Positions 52,720-61,345 of a stretch of 64,000 bases of DNA are shown piece after piece (within the stretch, counting starts at the first letter, position 1; the number at the start of each line of letters is the position of its first letter). Origin of the DNA: Bacillus mycoides (lineage in GTDB: Bacteria; Bacillota; Bacilli; Bacillales; Bacillaceae_G). The stretch is taken from assembly GCF_018742245.1 (NCBI RefSeq), contig NZ_CP036132.1, positions 2,785,001 through 2,849,000 on the forward strand, read 5' to 3'. A program made the translations under genes and the position numbers. The notes beneath the pieces are model-generated. The model ran no database searches, had not been told where the DNA came from, and saw only the letters and a list, made by a program, of their open reading frames with translations.

Positions 52720-53220
52720 TTATTGCTCATTAAATTTAAGTACATTCCGCTCGATTTGTTTATAATGCTTTTCTGTATGTTCTACGATGAGGTGATTCAC
52801 GATAAAGTCAATCGGCTTATTGTTGAAACGAGGATTACGACTTGGAGCCTGAATATTTAACTCTTCGTCTGTTAATGTGTTTAGTACATTTTCTATGATT
52901 AGTGGTATAGAAGACAGCTGCTCTATGACTTCTTCTATAGATTTTTTGTTTATATTCTCTTCTGATACTGCTTGTAGACGTACTTCATCTGTTAAACCGC
53001 GGCCCCATACGTTTTCATGGTTTAATTTAATATTGTTAATTTCTTTTGCCCAATACGGGATAGCTTCCGCTACATGTGTAATAATTTGCATAATTGACCA
53101 TTCATCTTCTGAAGGTTTCCAATAGATGATTTCCTCTGGCAAAGACTTAACAATAGTCTTGATCTTATCGATTGATTCATAAACAGATTCGGCTGCGTGG
53201 ATTTGCAAGCTTTTCGTCAT
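52720..53220 (-). CDS. DinB-fold protein, probable maleylpyruvate isomerase
   Basis: A 166-residue four-helix-bundle protein of the DinB/YfiT superfamily. The metal triad is visible as H49 (MQIITHVAEAIPYW) and H148 and H152 (VEHTEKHYKQIER). The order dioxygenase, this gene, fumarylpyruvate hydrolase leaves exactly the isomerase step unfilled. In actinobacteria this step uses a DinB-fold, mycothiol-dependent maleylpyruvate isomerase. Bacilli make bacillithiol, so a bacillithiol-dependent version is the natural inference. It overlaps the hydrolase gene by 4 bases. Confidence 0.7.
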   Translation of the reverse strand: MTKSLQIHAAESVYESIDKIKTIVKSLPEEIIYWKPSEDEWSIMQIITHVAEAIPYWAKEINNIKLNHENVWGRGLTDEVRLQAVSEENINKKSIEEVIEQLSSIPLIIENVLNTLTDEELNIQAPSRNPRFNNKPIDFIVNHLIVEHTEKHYKQIERNVLKFNEQ

Positions 53221-54161
53221 AGTACTGGCACCTCTACTGTTTGTCTTACTTTATTTTCAAGTACGCCTACTCCATCAACTTCAATACGAACGATATCTCC
53301 ATCTTTAAGAAATACTTGCGGATTACGTGCAACACCTACCCCACCTGGCGTACCTGTTAAAATGACATCCCCTGGCTCTAGTGTCATTAAACCGGATAAA
53401 AACGAAACGAGATATTGTACCGAGAATACTAAATTAGCAGTATTAGATCGCTGACGTGTCTCTCCATTCACTGTTAAGACAATTTCCAAGCCAGATGGGT
53501 TCGTTAATTCATCTGAAGTAATTAACCACGGTCCCATTGGAGCACTTCCTTCAACTGTCTTACCTTGAAGCCATTGAATCGTACGGCGCTGAATATCACG
53601 ATAAGTAATATCATTCGCAATTGTGTAACCAGCTACATATTGGAGGGCATCTCCTTCTGAAATATTTCGAGCACGCTTCCCGATTACAAAAGCAAATTCA
53701 GCTTCGTAATCTAGTTGTTCAGAAATCGGGTAATGTGGAATATCATCTTCTGGACCGATTACTGTATTGGCAAACTTCGCAAAGATGACTGGAAATGCAG
53801 GTAAGTCGCGTTTCATTTCCAAAATGTGTTCACGATAATTGTGACCTACACATATAATTTTTCCTGGCGAAGGTACTGGAGCTTCTATTTTCACTTCACC
53901 TTCTTCAAATACCAATTTATCTCCATGGTTTTTCATAAGCGCATAAGCGATCGCATCTTTTGCTAAATTCATACTTTCCGTTCCACCTTGTAAAAATCCA
54001 TTCATATCCTTTGGTATATACGCCTCTGCAATTTGAGCGGCCCTAAGGTTTCCTTCGCTTGTCAATTTCGCTTTAAAAGCAGCATGCAAATCAATCAATT
54101 TCCCGTTTTCTAAAGCAGCAATTCTCGTTTCTCCATTACGTGTAAAAGTAACAAGTTTCAT
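53217..54161 (-). CDS. Fumarylpyruvate hydrolase (FAH family)
   Basis: A 314-residue fumarylacetoacetase-family hydrolase. The FAH core has VGHNYREHILEM, then DYEAEFAFVIGK (metal ligands E-x-E), TIANDITYRDIQRR, MGPWLITSDEL and VILTGTPGGVG. In a gentisate cluster it splits fumarylpyruvate to fumarate and pyruvate. The ATG has AAAGGGAG upstream. Its stop overlaps the DinB-fold gene start. Confidence 0.87.
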   Translation of the reverse strand: MKLVTFTRNGETRIAALENGKLIDLHAAFKAKLTSEGNLRAAQIAEAYIPKDMNGFLQGGTESMNLAKDAIAYALMKNHGDKLVFEEGEVKIEAPVPSPGKIICVGHNYREHILEMKRDLPAFPVIFAKFANTVIGPEDDIPHYPISEQLDYEAEFAFVIGKRARNISEGDALQYVAGYTIANDITYRDIQRRTIQWLQGKTVEGSAPMGPWLITSDELTNPSGLEIVLTVNGETRQRSNTANLVFSVQYLVSFLSGLMTLEPGDVILTGTPGGVGVARNPQVFLKDGDIVRIEVDGVGVLENKVRQTVEVPVL

Positions 54162-54241
54162 AGTAATCTCCCTTTCCTTTAAATGAATGAAAATTCTACC
54201 CTGAACGATAGTAACGTATAACTTTCCGGCCCTACTCTTTG

Positions 54242-54799
54242 TTATAAAAGATAAAAAGCATTTCCTTCTGGACCAAGTGGTACATGTCCCATTTCTATTA
54301 ACTCTATAATTGGGAGAAATACATTTTTTTCTTCAGCTAATTCAGCAGCACATGCAAGAACACTTACGTACATCGCATGCCCAACGAGAAATTCCACTAT
54401 TTTTTCCTCTCCTAAAATTTCGAACGCTTGTTTATAAACACCATGAAAGATTGCTTCTGGTACTTTATCTATTACATCTACAAGAAGTTTTTCGTTACCT
54501 ACACGTACAATTTTTTCTTTCAATTGATCTGGCACTTCTGCTAGTGCCCCCCATAAAGCGTTACCTTCAAATGAAATCCGCCCAATGGTCTCATGTAATT
54601 GTTTTCTTGAAATCCATTTAATTTCATATTCACTAACGTTTAGAGAACTCATAAATTGATCTATTTTCTTCTCAGCCTCTAGATTTTGCTGTCCAATATT
54701 CCTATACCAGTTCATCGTCATTAACCGCTCAATCATTCCATTTGTAGAACGGGCATGAGAACCATACTTTTCTTCATTCATGAATTGAGACAAAACCAT
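54242..54799 (-). CDS. Protein of unknown function in aromatic operon
   Basis: A 185-residue soluble, mostly helical protein. It begins MVLSQFMNEEKYGSHARST and ends with a hydrophobic segment EMGHVPLGPEGNAFYLL. There is no signal peptide, no membrane helix and no recognisable catalytic motif. AAAGGAG lies 9 bases before the ATG, and it sits between the monooxygenase and fumarylpyruvate hydrolase genes with gaps of 55 and 80 bases. It could be an accessory or regulatory protein of the pathway; nothing more can be said. Confidence 0.7.
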   Translation of the reverse strand: MVLSQFMNEEKYGSHARSTNGMIERLMTMNWYRNIGQQNLEAEKKIDQFMSSLNVSEYEIKWISRKQLHETIGRISFEGNALWGALAEVPDQLKEKIVRVGNEKLLVDVIDKVPEAIFHGVYKQAFEILGEEKIVEFLVGHAMYVSVLACAAELAEEKNVFLPIIELIEMGHVPLGPEGNAFYLL

Positions 54800-54854
54800 T
54801 TCTTATCGCTCCTTTCATCTTGTTCACGTTACTCATCTAATTATTTTTATAATT

Positions 54855-56084
54855 TTAATATTTCGTTGTCAGTTCAGGAGGTCCAAATTTCGGTCCATAT
54901 GGTCCCTCATCAAGCCATCTTCCAAGCCTCGGAACGATAGATACCATCGAGGCAGCAATGTCGCGTTTCATGTTCATTTCAGGAGAATTCCCTTGAAGGT
55001 GATAAAGAGCTGTAGTTGAAGCGTCGCGGTTCCATTTAGCTGCAATTCGGCGTTCGTTTGCAGCTGCTTCAATCGCGTACACCCGCTCTTCTTCAGAATT
55101 AGATTGTAGTGCTTTCTCAATACCTCTCGCAGCAAGAACAGCATCTGGAATTCCAGAATTTAATCCACGTGCTCCGAATGGGGCGAATAAATGTGCTGCT
55201 TCTCCAGCTAGAAGAACACGACGTTTTTCGTCAGTAAATGAATTTGCCACTACTTGATGGAAACGGTAGGAAGACACCCACGTAATCCTCTCAGCGTACT
55301 TAGCATCCATAACTTTTGGCAACCATTTCTTAGCACTTTCAATATTTGTATAATCATCTGGATTATCTGACTCAAGCAGTTGTAAATCAATGCGCCATCC
55401 GCCTTTAAACGGAACAAACATTACATTTCTTCCTTCCATTGCTGGATGCTGGTAATGGAATATTCTTTCTAAAGGAAGTGGATCTGTTTCATCTTCTTTC
55501 GCATCTACGACGATAAAAGTATCTGCTGTGCGCGGACCTTCAAACTTTAATTCCGCTTGCTCTCTTACGATTGAACGTGCTCCATCACATCCAATTACAT
55601 ACTGCGCCTTTAAGATTTCGTCATTTGTGATTGTAAGTTCTACTCCAGAGTCTGTAATGTGTAACTTTTTAACTGGAGCATCCCAAAGGAATTCAACGCC
55701 TGCTTTTATACATGCCTCATACATATGCTTTTCGATCTCATCTTGATGAAGAGCTGTGAAATGAGGCAATCGGTTATAATTAAGGCTTTCATCCTTACCG
55801 TAATTTCGTACATATACTTCTTTCCCTTTATAAAACGTTCGTTTTACAGGCCAAATAATTCCGTTATGAGCAAGTGTGAAGCCAAGGCCTTCTGAAGTCT
55901 CCTCCAGTAGTTTTAACGAAGCACTATGCAAATAGATTGCTCTACTTCCTGGGCGTGGTCTCCCGAATGAATCTGCCTCTATTACTAAAGTTGATATCCC
56001 CTTCTTTTGTAATGCAAGTCCTGCTACAAGTCCTACTGGGCCCGCACCAACAACAATGGCATCATATTTTTTTTCTTTTCCCAT
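54855..56084 (-). CDS. FAD-dependent aromatic monooxygenase
   Basis: A 409-residue class A flavoprotein hydroxylase. The Rossmann fold VVGAGPVGLVAGLALQKKG lies near the start, the DG motif in VIGCDGARSIVREQAEL, and the second FAD motif reads LLAGEAAHLFAPFGARGLNSG (GE in place of the common GD). ATG at 56084 follows GGGGAG; a TTG one codon earlier is possible. Set between a 4HBT-type thioesterase and gentisate genes, it is likely to hydroxylate a hydroxybenzoyl-CoA to gentisyl-CoA. Direct hydroxylation of 3-hydroxybenzoate is an alternative. Confidence 0.82.
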   Translation of the reverse strand: MGKEKKYDAIVVGAGPVGLVAGLALQKKGISTLVIEADSFGRPRPGSRAIYLHSASLKLLEETSEGLGFTLAHNGIIWPVKRTFYKGKEVYVRNYGKDESLNYNRLPHFTALHQDEIEKHMYEACIKAGVEFLWDAPVKKLHITDSGVELTITNDEILKAQYVIGCDGARSIVREQAELKFEGPRTADTFIVVDAKEDETDPLPLERIFHYQHPAMEGRNVMFVPFKGGWRIDLQLLESDNPDDYTNIESAKKWLPKVMDAKYAERITWVSSYRFHQVVANSFTDEKRRVLLAGEAAHLFAPFGARGLNSGIPDAVLAARGIEKALQSNSEEERVYAIEAAANERRIAAKWNRDASTTALYHLQGNSPEMNMKRDIAASMVSIVPRLGRWLDEGPYGPKFGPPELTTKY

Positions 56085-56139
56085 CAATATCTCCCCTTTA
56101 TTAACAATTTCCCATTATGATATCCTTGCCTGTTCTTCT

Positions 56140-56556
56140 TTAACTCTCTACCGTTTTTATCTCCGGCATCATCTTCCTCCGAATATCCTCAGGTATTGGA
56201 TGCGCTTTCGCTTTTTCTTTGAAAGAAGTCCATGCACGAGTTTCATAACCTTCTGCCACAACCCGTTCACCTTTTACAAAAACATGCTGAATTGTAAAAA
56301 CTTTATTATGCAATTCGTTCACAGTACTTTTCACAACTACTTGATCTTCAAAACGAAGAGGTGACTTAAATTGGCATTTTGCTTCTAGTAAGGGCAAACC
56401 AATTTGTTGTTCTTCGTAAAGTTCGACTGAAGGAAAACCAATTTTTTTAAAATATTCATGAGTTGCTTCATCCATCCATTTATAAAAATTAGGATAATAC
56501 ACAATGCCCGCAGCATCAGTGTCTCCCCACCTTACTTGAAAAGCATACTCTTCCAT
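56140..56556 (-). CDS. 4HBT-type acyl-CoA thioesterase
   Basis: A 138-residue hot-dog-fold thioesterase. RWGDTDAAGIVYYPNFYKWMD corresponds closely to the 4-hydroxybenzoyl-CoA thioesterase signature GDCDPAGIVWYPNYHRWLD, with D14 in the place of the catalytic Asp. It probably frees gentisate (or a hydroxybenzoate) from its CoA ester. It lies 21 bases after the CoA-ligase gene and 55 before the monooxygenase. Confidence 0.85.
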   Translation of the reverse strand: MEEYAFQVRWGDTDAAGIVYYPNFYKWMDEATHEYFKKIGFPSVELYEEQQIGLPLLEAKCQFKSPLRFEDQVVVKSTVNELHNKVFTIQHVFVKGERVVAEGYETRAWTSFKEKAKAHPIPEDIRRKMMPEIKTVES

Positions 56557-56577
56557 TATGCCCTCGCCTCCTATCTA

Positions 56578-58146
56578 TTAAACTGTTGGACTAATATTAG
56601 AAGATACTTGTTCTCTCAGTTTCAACTTTTGAATTTTCCCACTTGCTGTTACAGGGAATTCATCAGTAAAGATCACTTTCTCTGGTAGTTTATAAATTGC
56701 CATTTTCTCTTTAAGGTAGAGTTTCATTTCTTCTTCTGAACTTACTTCTCCATTTTTTAACCGTATGACCGCACATGCAACTTCCCCGAGCACTTTATCT
56801 GGAAGACCTACAACTGCTGCTTCGATTACTTTTGGATGTTTCATAATGACTGCTTCAATTTCCTGTGGATAAACGTTTAACCCACCTCTTATGATCATCT
56901 CTTTCTTTCGCCCTACAAACCTTAAATATCCTTGGTGATCAAGAGTACCTAAATCTCCTGAATAATACCAATCTTCATTATCCAAAACCTGTTTTGTCTG
57001 TTCAGGCATATTATAATAACCTTTCATTACTCCAAATCCCTTAACTGCGATTTCTCCCACTTCCCCGGGCGGGAGCGCTACTCTATTTTCATCGACAATT
57101 TTCAATGTTACTCCTGGGATAGCCTTTCCAAGAGTTTCTGTTATATTCTGCTTTGTATCACCATACGAGGTCATCGTAATAGAAACCGTTTCAGTTATTC
57201 CGAATGATTGGCAAAGGTTAATACCCATCCGTTCTCGTATCTCCGTCACTGTTTTTGCCGGAATAGGTGCGGCGCCAACTAATCCGGCACGCAATGAAGA
57301 TAAATCATATTTATCAAAATCCTCTAATTCTAGTTCTTTTATAAACATTGTTGGTACGCCTTTTTGGATGGTTACCTTTTCTTGTTCAATTAATTGTAAA
57401 GTTTCTCGCGGACGGAATTTTTCTTGTAGTATCATTCGTCCCCCCATCGCTACTGCACAAAGCATATTAATTGCCATACCGAAAATATGAAACAGTGGTG
57501 CTGAAATAATAAATACATCATCTTGTGTACAATGCAGCTCTATTCCTATCGTTTGTGCAGATTGTACAACGGCACGGTGTGTAACCATTACACCTTTTGG
57601 GGTTCCTGTCGTTCCTGACGTATATAATATACAAAACAAATCATCGTTCACATTTATATTTACTTGTTCAATATCCTTTGTTTCTGTACGCATTAACTCC
57701 TCATAGGAACTGAGATTCTCTTGCGGAAACCTTACTGTAATAGCTTTTTGTACCATAGTAAGTACTTTTTCAAAACCAAAATTCTTTTCGAATTCTCCGG
57801 ATGCTATTAATAGCTTTGGAGCTGAACTTTCCAATATATATTCAATTTCATATGATTTATATTTGGGGTTAAAAGGAACGATTATCGCTCCTAATTTTGC
57901 TGCCGCAAAATAGATTACTACTGTTTCAGACCAGTTTGGTAGAGATACGGCGATACGGTCGCCTTTACTTACTCCTAGTCTCTTAAATGCAGTAGCCAAA
58001 CAATCTACTTCATTTTTCAATTGTTTGTATGTAATTCGTCTCGTTAAATCATATATCGCTTCTTTTTCACCATAAGATGAAGTAACAGATTCTAACAGCT
58101 CATACACCGCTAATAAGTTCCTATTCTTTTTCATTCTCTCACTCAC
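56578..58146 (-). CDS. Aromatic/fatty acyl-CoA ligase
   Basis: A 522-residue adenylate-forming enzyme. The P-loop is ILYTSGTTGTPKGVMVTH, the A5 motif SFGITET, A7 YYSGDLG, A8 GRKKEMIIRGGLNVYP, and the C-terminal catalytic Lys in PVTASGKIQK. It activates a carboxylic acid to the CoA thioester using ATP. The operon suggests a hydroxycinnamate, hydroxybenzoate or salicylate substrate, but substrate specificity in this family is not readable by eye. The ATG is at 58146, with GAAAGTGAG upstream. Confidence 0.85.
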   Translation of the reverse strand: MSERMKKNRNLLAVYELLESVTSSYGEKEAIYDLTRRITYKQLKNEVDCLATAFKRLGVSKGDRIAVSLPNWSETVVIYFAAAKLGAIIVPFNPKYKSYEIEYILESSAPKLLIASGEFEKNFGFEKVLTMVQKAITVRFPQENLSSYEELMRTETKDIEQVNINVNDDLFCILYTSGTTGTPKGVMVTHRAVVQSAQTIGIELHCTQDDVFIISAPLFHIFGMAINMLCAVAMGGRMILQEKFRPRETLQLIEQEKVTIQKGVPTMFIKELELEDFDKYDLSSLRAGLVGAAPIPAKTVTEIRERMGINLCQSFGITETVSITMTSYGDTKQNITETLGKAIPGVTLKIVDENRVALPPGEVGEIAVKGFGVMKGYYNMPEQTKQVLDNEDWYYSGDLGTLDHQGYLRFVGRKKEMIIRGGLNVYPQEIEAVIMKHPKVIEAAVVGLPDKVLGEVACAVIRLKNGEVSSEEEMKLYLKEKMAIYKLPEKVIFTDEFPVTASGKIQKLKLREQVSSNISPTV

Positions 58147-58242
58147 TTTCTATCGTCTTACCTACTAGCTCGCATTTTTTATCCCATACTTATAGCAGGA
58201 CAAACGATGTAGGAAAACCAGGAAGGACTCTCCCTGGTTTTT

Positions 58243-59421
58243 CTAGTACAACGCTTCCCAAATCGCTGCAATTCCTTGCCCTCCGCCAATACAAACAGCG
58301 GATACCCCATACTTTTTATTTCTTCTTCTTAATTCATAAATTAAGGATAGAGAAATTCTTGTTCCACTCGCAGCAAGTGGATGCCCTATCGCAATTGCCC
58401 CTCCATTTACATTCGCTTTATCAAGATCGAACCCTAATTCTTTTTGACAAGCTAAGTACTGCGCAGAAAATGCTTCATTGATTTCAATCAAATCTAAGTC
58501 TGCTAAAGTTAGATTCGCTTTTTCTAGTGCACTTTGAATAGCTGGCACCGGTCCGATTCCCATATACTTCGGTTCTACTCCAACAACAGCCCAAGAAATG
58601 AGCTTAGCAATCGGTTTTAATCCTCTATCATTTGCATAATCACTAGATGCTAATACAACCGCCGCTGCACCGTCCACCATTCCGCTTGCACTACCAGGAG
58701 TTACTACACCATTTTCTGCAAAACGGGGTTTTAACTTTGCTAATTTTTCTAGGCTCGTATGACGGATGTGCTCATCTTCTTCAATGATCTGTTCTCCTTT
58801 TCTTCCTTTCACTGTTACTGGAACAATCTCTTCTTTTAAATACCCTTTTTCCCTTGCTAAAAGAGCTCGCTCATGACTAGAGAGTGCATGCTGATCTACT
58901 TCTTCTCTCGTTAAATTATATTTTGCAGCCAAATTCTCGGCTGTTTCTCCCATCGTACATTTACCATACGTATCATAAAGACCATCCCATAACCAATCTT
59001 CTAAAGCCGGACCGCCGAGTGGACTTCCCCATCTCATTCCAGGTATTACATGCGGAACTTGGCTCATGTTCTCAGTTCCTCCGGCAAGTGCAACGTCTGC
59101 TTCTCCGCAAAGAATATAACGAGCTGCCGTTAAAATAGATTCAACACCAGTTCCGCAAAGACGATTAATCGTCAAAGCTGGGACATGAATAGGTGCTCCG
59201 GCTTTTAATCCAACATGCCTTGCCAATAAATGTGCATCTTTACTAGATTGCTGAACGTTACCAAATACAACTTGATTAATATCTTCAGCAGATATAGCAG
59301 CTTTTCGTATTGCTTCCTTAGCGGCAATTGCCCCTAATTCTGTTGCATTTAATCCTTTGAACGATCCCGAAATTTCAGCGAACGGAGTCCTAGCTCCCTC
59401 CAATAAAACAATCTCTTTCAT
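58243..59421 (-). CDS. Thiolase (acetyl-CoA acyltransferase)
   Basis: A 392-residue thiolase. The nucleophile C89 is in INRLCGTGVES, the general base His in GGAIAIGHPLAASG, and the second Cys in VCIGGGQG. It could cleave a 3-oxoacyl-CoA, such as 4-hydroxybenzoylacetyl-CoA, to acetyl-CoA and an aroyl-CoA. It lies between the hydratase gene (15-base gap) and the ligase gene. Fatty acid oxidation is the alternative role. Confidence 0.87.
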   Translation of the reverse strand: MKEIVLLEGARTPFAEISGSFKGLNATELGAIAAKEAIRKAAISAEDINQVVFGNVQQSSKDAHLLARHVGLKAGAPIHVPALTINRLCGTGVESILTAARYILCGEADVALAGGTENMSQVPHVIPGMRWGSPLGGPALEDWLWDGLYDTYGKCTMGETAENLAAKYNLTREEVDQHALSSHERALLAREKGYLKEEIVPVTVKGRKGEQIIEEDEHIRHTSLEKLAKLKPRFAENGVVTPGSASGMVDGAAAVVLASSDYANDRGLKPIAKLISWAVVGVEPKYMGIGPVPAIQSALEKANLTLADLDLIEINEAFSAQYLACQKELGFDLDKANVNGGAIAIGHPLAASGTRISLSLIYELRRRNKKYGVSAVCIGGGQGIAAIWEALY

Positions 59422-59436
59422 ATCCCATTCACCTCA

Positions 59437-60216
59437 TTATTTCCCTAAATAAACTGGTTTTCTTTTTTCAACGAATGCTTGTAATCCTTCTTTACGATCC
59501 TCTGTTGCAAAAGCATTTCCAAAACAGGTGCTTTCAATTATTAAGCCTGTTTCAAGGTCAGCATTACTGCCTACATTTACCGCCGTTTTTAACATTTGAA
59601 GTGCTACTGGTGGTTTTTTTGCTAATTTATACGCCCATTCCTTTGCAGACTCAAACAACTCTTCCGCAGGTGCTACCTTGTTGACAATATGTAAATCGAA
59701 CGCACGCTGCGCATCAAACATATCTCCGAAATAGAGTAATTCTTTCGCTATACCTTGGCCGACAATCTTTTGAAGACGCTGTGTACCTCCGCCCCCAGGA
59801 ATAATTCCGAGTCCTACTTCTGGAAAGGCGAATTTTGCTTGATCCGAACAAATGCGTAAGTCACATGCGAGTGCAAGTTCAAAACCACCACCAAGAGCTA
59901 ATCCATTTATCGCAGCAATAACTGGTTTTGACATATTTTCAATTTTGCTAAATACCGTTCGTGAAGTCTTATTCATTTTGTTGACACCGACAAGATCAAG
60001 TGCTGCCATTTCATTAATATCAGCGCCTGCAACAAATGCTTTCCTTCCGCTTCCTGTAAGAACGATTACTCGTACTTCTTCATTTTCCTCTAGTTCGCCA
60101 AATAGACTGGAAAGTTCATGAAACACTTGTGTATTCAACGGATTTACAGGTGGTCGATTAATCGTAACAATCGCAACTTTATTTTCAATATCACAAATTA
60201 AAAACTCATAATTCAT
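59437..60216 (-). CDS. Enoyl-CoA hydratase
   Basis: A 259-residue crotonase-fold enzyme. The oxyanion-hole segment is VAGADINEM, and both catalytic glutamates are present (GGGFELALACDLR and PEVGLGIIPGGGGTQRL). It adds water to trans-2-enoyl-CoA. With the neighbouring dehydrogenase and thiolase it completes a beta-oxidation module that needs no acyl-CoA dehydrogenase if the substrate is already unsaturated, as in coumaroyl-CoA. Confidence 0.87.
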   Translation of the reverse strand: MNYEFLICDIENKVAIVTINRPPVNPLNTQVFHELSSLFGELEENEEVRVIVLTGSGRKAFVAGADINEMAALDLVGVNKMNKTSRTVFSKIENMSKPVIAAINGLALGGGFELALACDLRICSDQAKFAFPEVGLGIIPGGGGTQRLQKIVGQGIAKELLYFGDMFDAQRAFDLHIVNKVAPAEELFESAKEWAYKLAKKPPVALQMLKTAVNVGSNADLETGLIIESTCFGNAFATEDRKEGLQAFVEKRKPVYLGK

Positions 60217-60234
60217 AACTTAATCCCCCATTCT

Positions 60235-61089
60235 TTATTCATAATCATAAAAACCTGCACCTGTTTTTTTACCGTGTCTACCTGCTCTAACTAGCTGTTT
60301 TAAAAGAAGCGGCGGCGCGTATTGATCATTATTTAATTCTTCTTTGAAGTACTCCATCACATGATAGCCAATGTCTACACCTGCAAAATCTTGAAGTGTA
60401 AATGGTCCCATCGGATAATTAAGACCGAGTGTAACAGCTTTATCAATATCTTCTGCAGAGGCAACGCCATCTTCTAGCAATTTAATTGCCTCTATAAATT
60501 GCGGAATCATAATTCGATTCACAATAAATCCTGGGGAATCCTTTTTTACTTCAACTGGTTCTTTCGAAAGTTTTTTAGATAGCGCTTTTAATTCTTCGAT
60601 TGTTTCATCACTCGTTCGATAACCACGAACAACTTCTACAAGTTTCATAAGTTGTGCGGGATTAAAGAAATGCATGCCCGCCACACGTTCTGGACGATTC
60701 GTTGCTGAAGCAATCTCTGTTATAGACATAGATGAAGTATTCGTTGCAAGTATAACCCCTTCAGGAACGATTCGATCTAGAGCTGCAAACACTTCCCTCT
60801 TCAAATCTAATTTTTCTAATACGGCTTCAATAACTACATCCGCATCCTTCATATCTTCTAAAGTTGTAGTGAGTCGAATTCGGCCAAGCGCCTTTTCTTT
60901 ATCTTCTTCCGTCATCTTTCCTCTTGTAACACTCTTAGTCATAAAACCATTCATACGTTGTATTGCATTATCTAAATAACGCTCTTCAATATCATGTAAA
61001 ATAACTGTAAACCCATTTAATGCGGCTAAATTTGCAATGCCAGACCCCATAGATCCTGCACCGACAATACCAATTGTTTGAATCGCCAT
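60235..61089 (-). CDS. 3-hydroxyacyl-CoA dehydrogenase
   Basis: A 284-residue NAD-dependent enzyme. GAGSMGSGIANLAA (10-23) is the NAD site, ATNTSSMSI follows, the catalytic His is in GMHFFNPAQLMKLVE, and the C-terminal helical domain starts GFIVNRIMIP. The family oxidises 3-hydroxybutyryl-CoA and longer or aromatic 3-hydroxyacyl-CoAs. First gene of the ten-gene operon; AGGAGGTAG precedes the ATG. Confidence 0.88.
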   Translation of the reverse strand: MAIQTIGIVGAGSMGSGIANLAALNGFTVILHDIEERYLDNAIQRMNGFMTKSVTRGKMTEEDKEKALGRIRLTTTLEDMKDADVVIEAVLEKLDLKREVFAALDRIVPEGVILATNTSSMSITEIASATNRPERVAGMHFFNPAQLMKLVEVVRGYRTSDETIEELKALSKKLSKEPVEVKKDSPGFIVNRIMIPQFIEAIKLLEDGVASAEDIDKAVTLGLNYPMGPFTLQDFAGVDIGYHVMEYFKEELNNDQYAPPLLLKQLVRAGRHGKKTGAGFYDYE

Positions 61090-61274
61090 TCTTCTACCTC
61101 CTGAATAAATTTTTTAATATTCTGTAAATAAATTATATCTATATCCAAAAAGTTTTTGTATATACATAGTGTAGGAAATATACATATTTCTTTCGTACAT
61201 TTTGATGGTATTCATTTCGGCTCAAACTTTTTTATTTTCCATTTAATGAGAGGTACAGTTGTTTTTCATAAAAA
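61090..61274 (-). promoter_or_regulatory. Upstream region of the aromatic operon
   Basis: AT-rich. A TATAAT on the minus strand near 61133 is a likely -10, without a clear -35. Further upstream ATGTATAT occurs twice, about 17 bases apart (around 61160-61185), a possible regulator site. No regulator gene is nearby. Confidence 0.4.
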
Positions 61275-61318
61275 AGTGCGCACCTCAAAATAAATAATTT
61301 TCCCTTGAGGTACGCACT
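61275..61318 (-). terminator. Terminator of the PTS/phospho-beta-glucosidase operon
   Basis: AGTGCG-CACCTCAA pairs with TTGAGGTA-CGCACT, and the minus strand continues with TTTTTT. Confidence 0.8.
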
Positions 61319-61345
61319 CTATGATGTGAATTTTGAAACTATATG

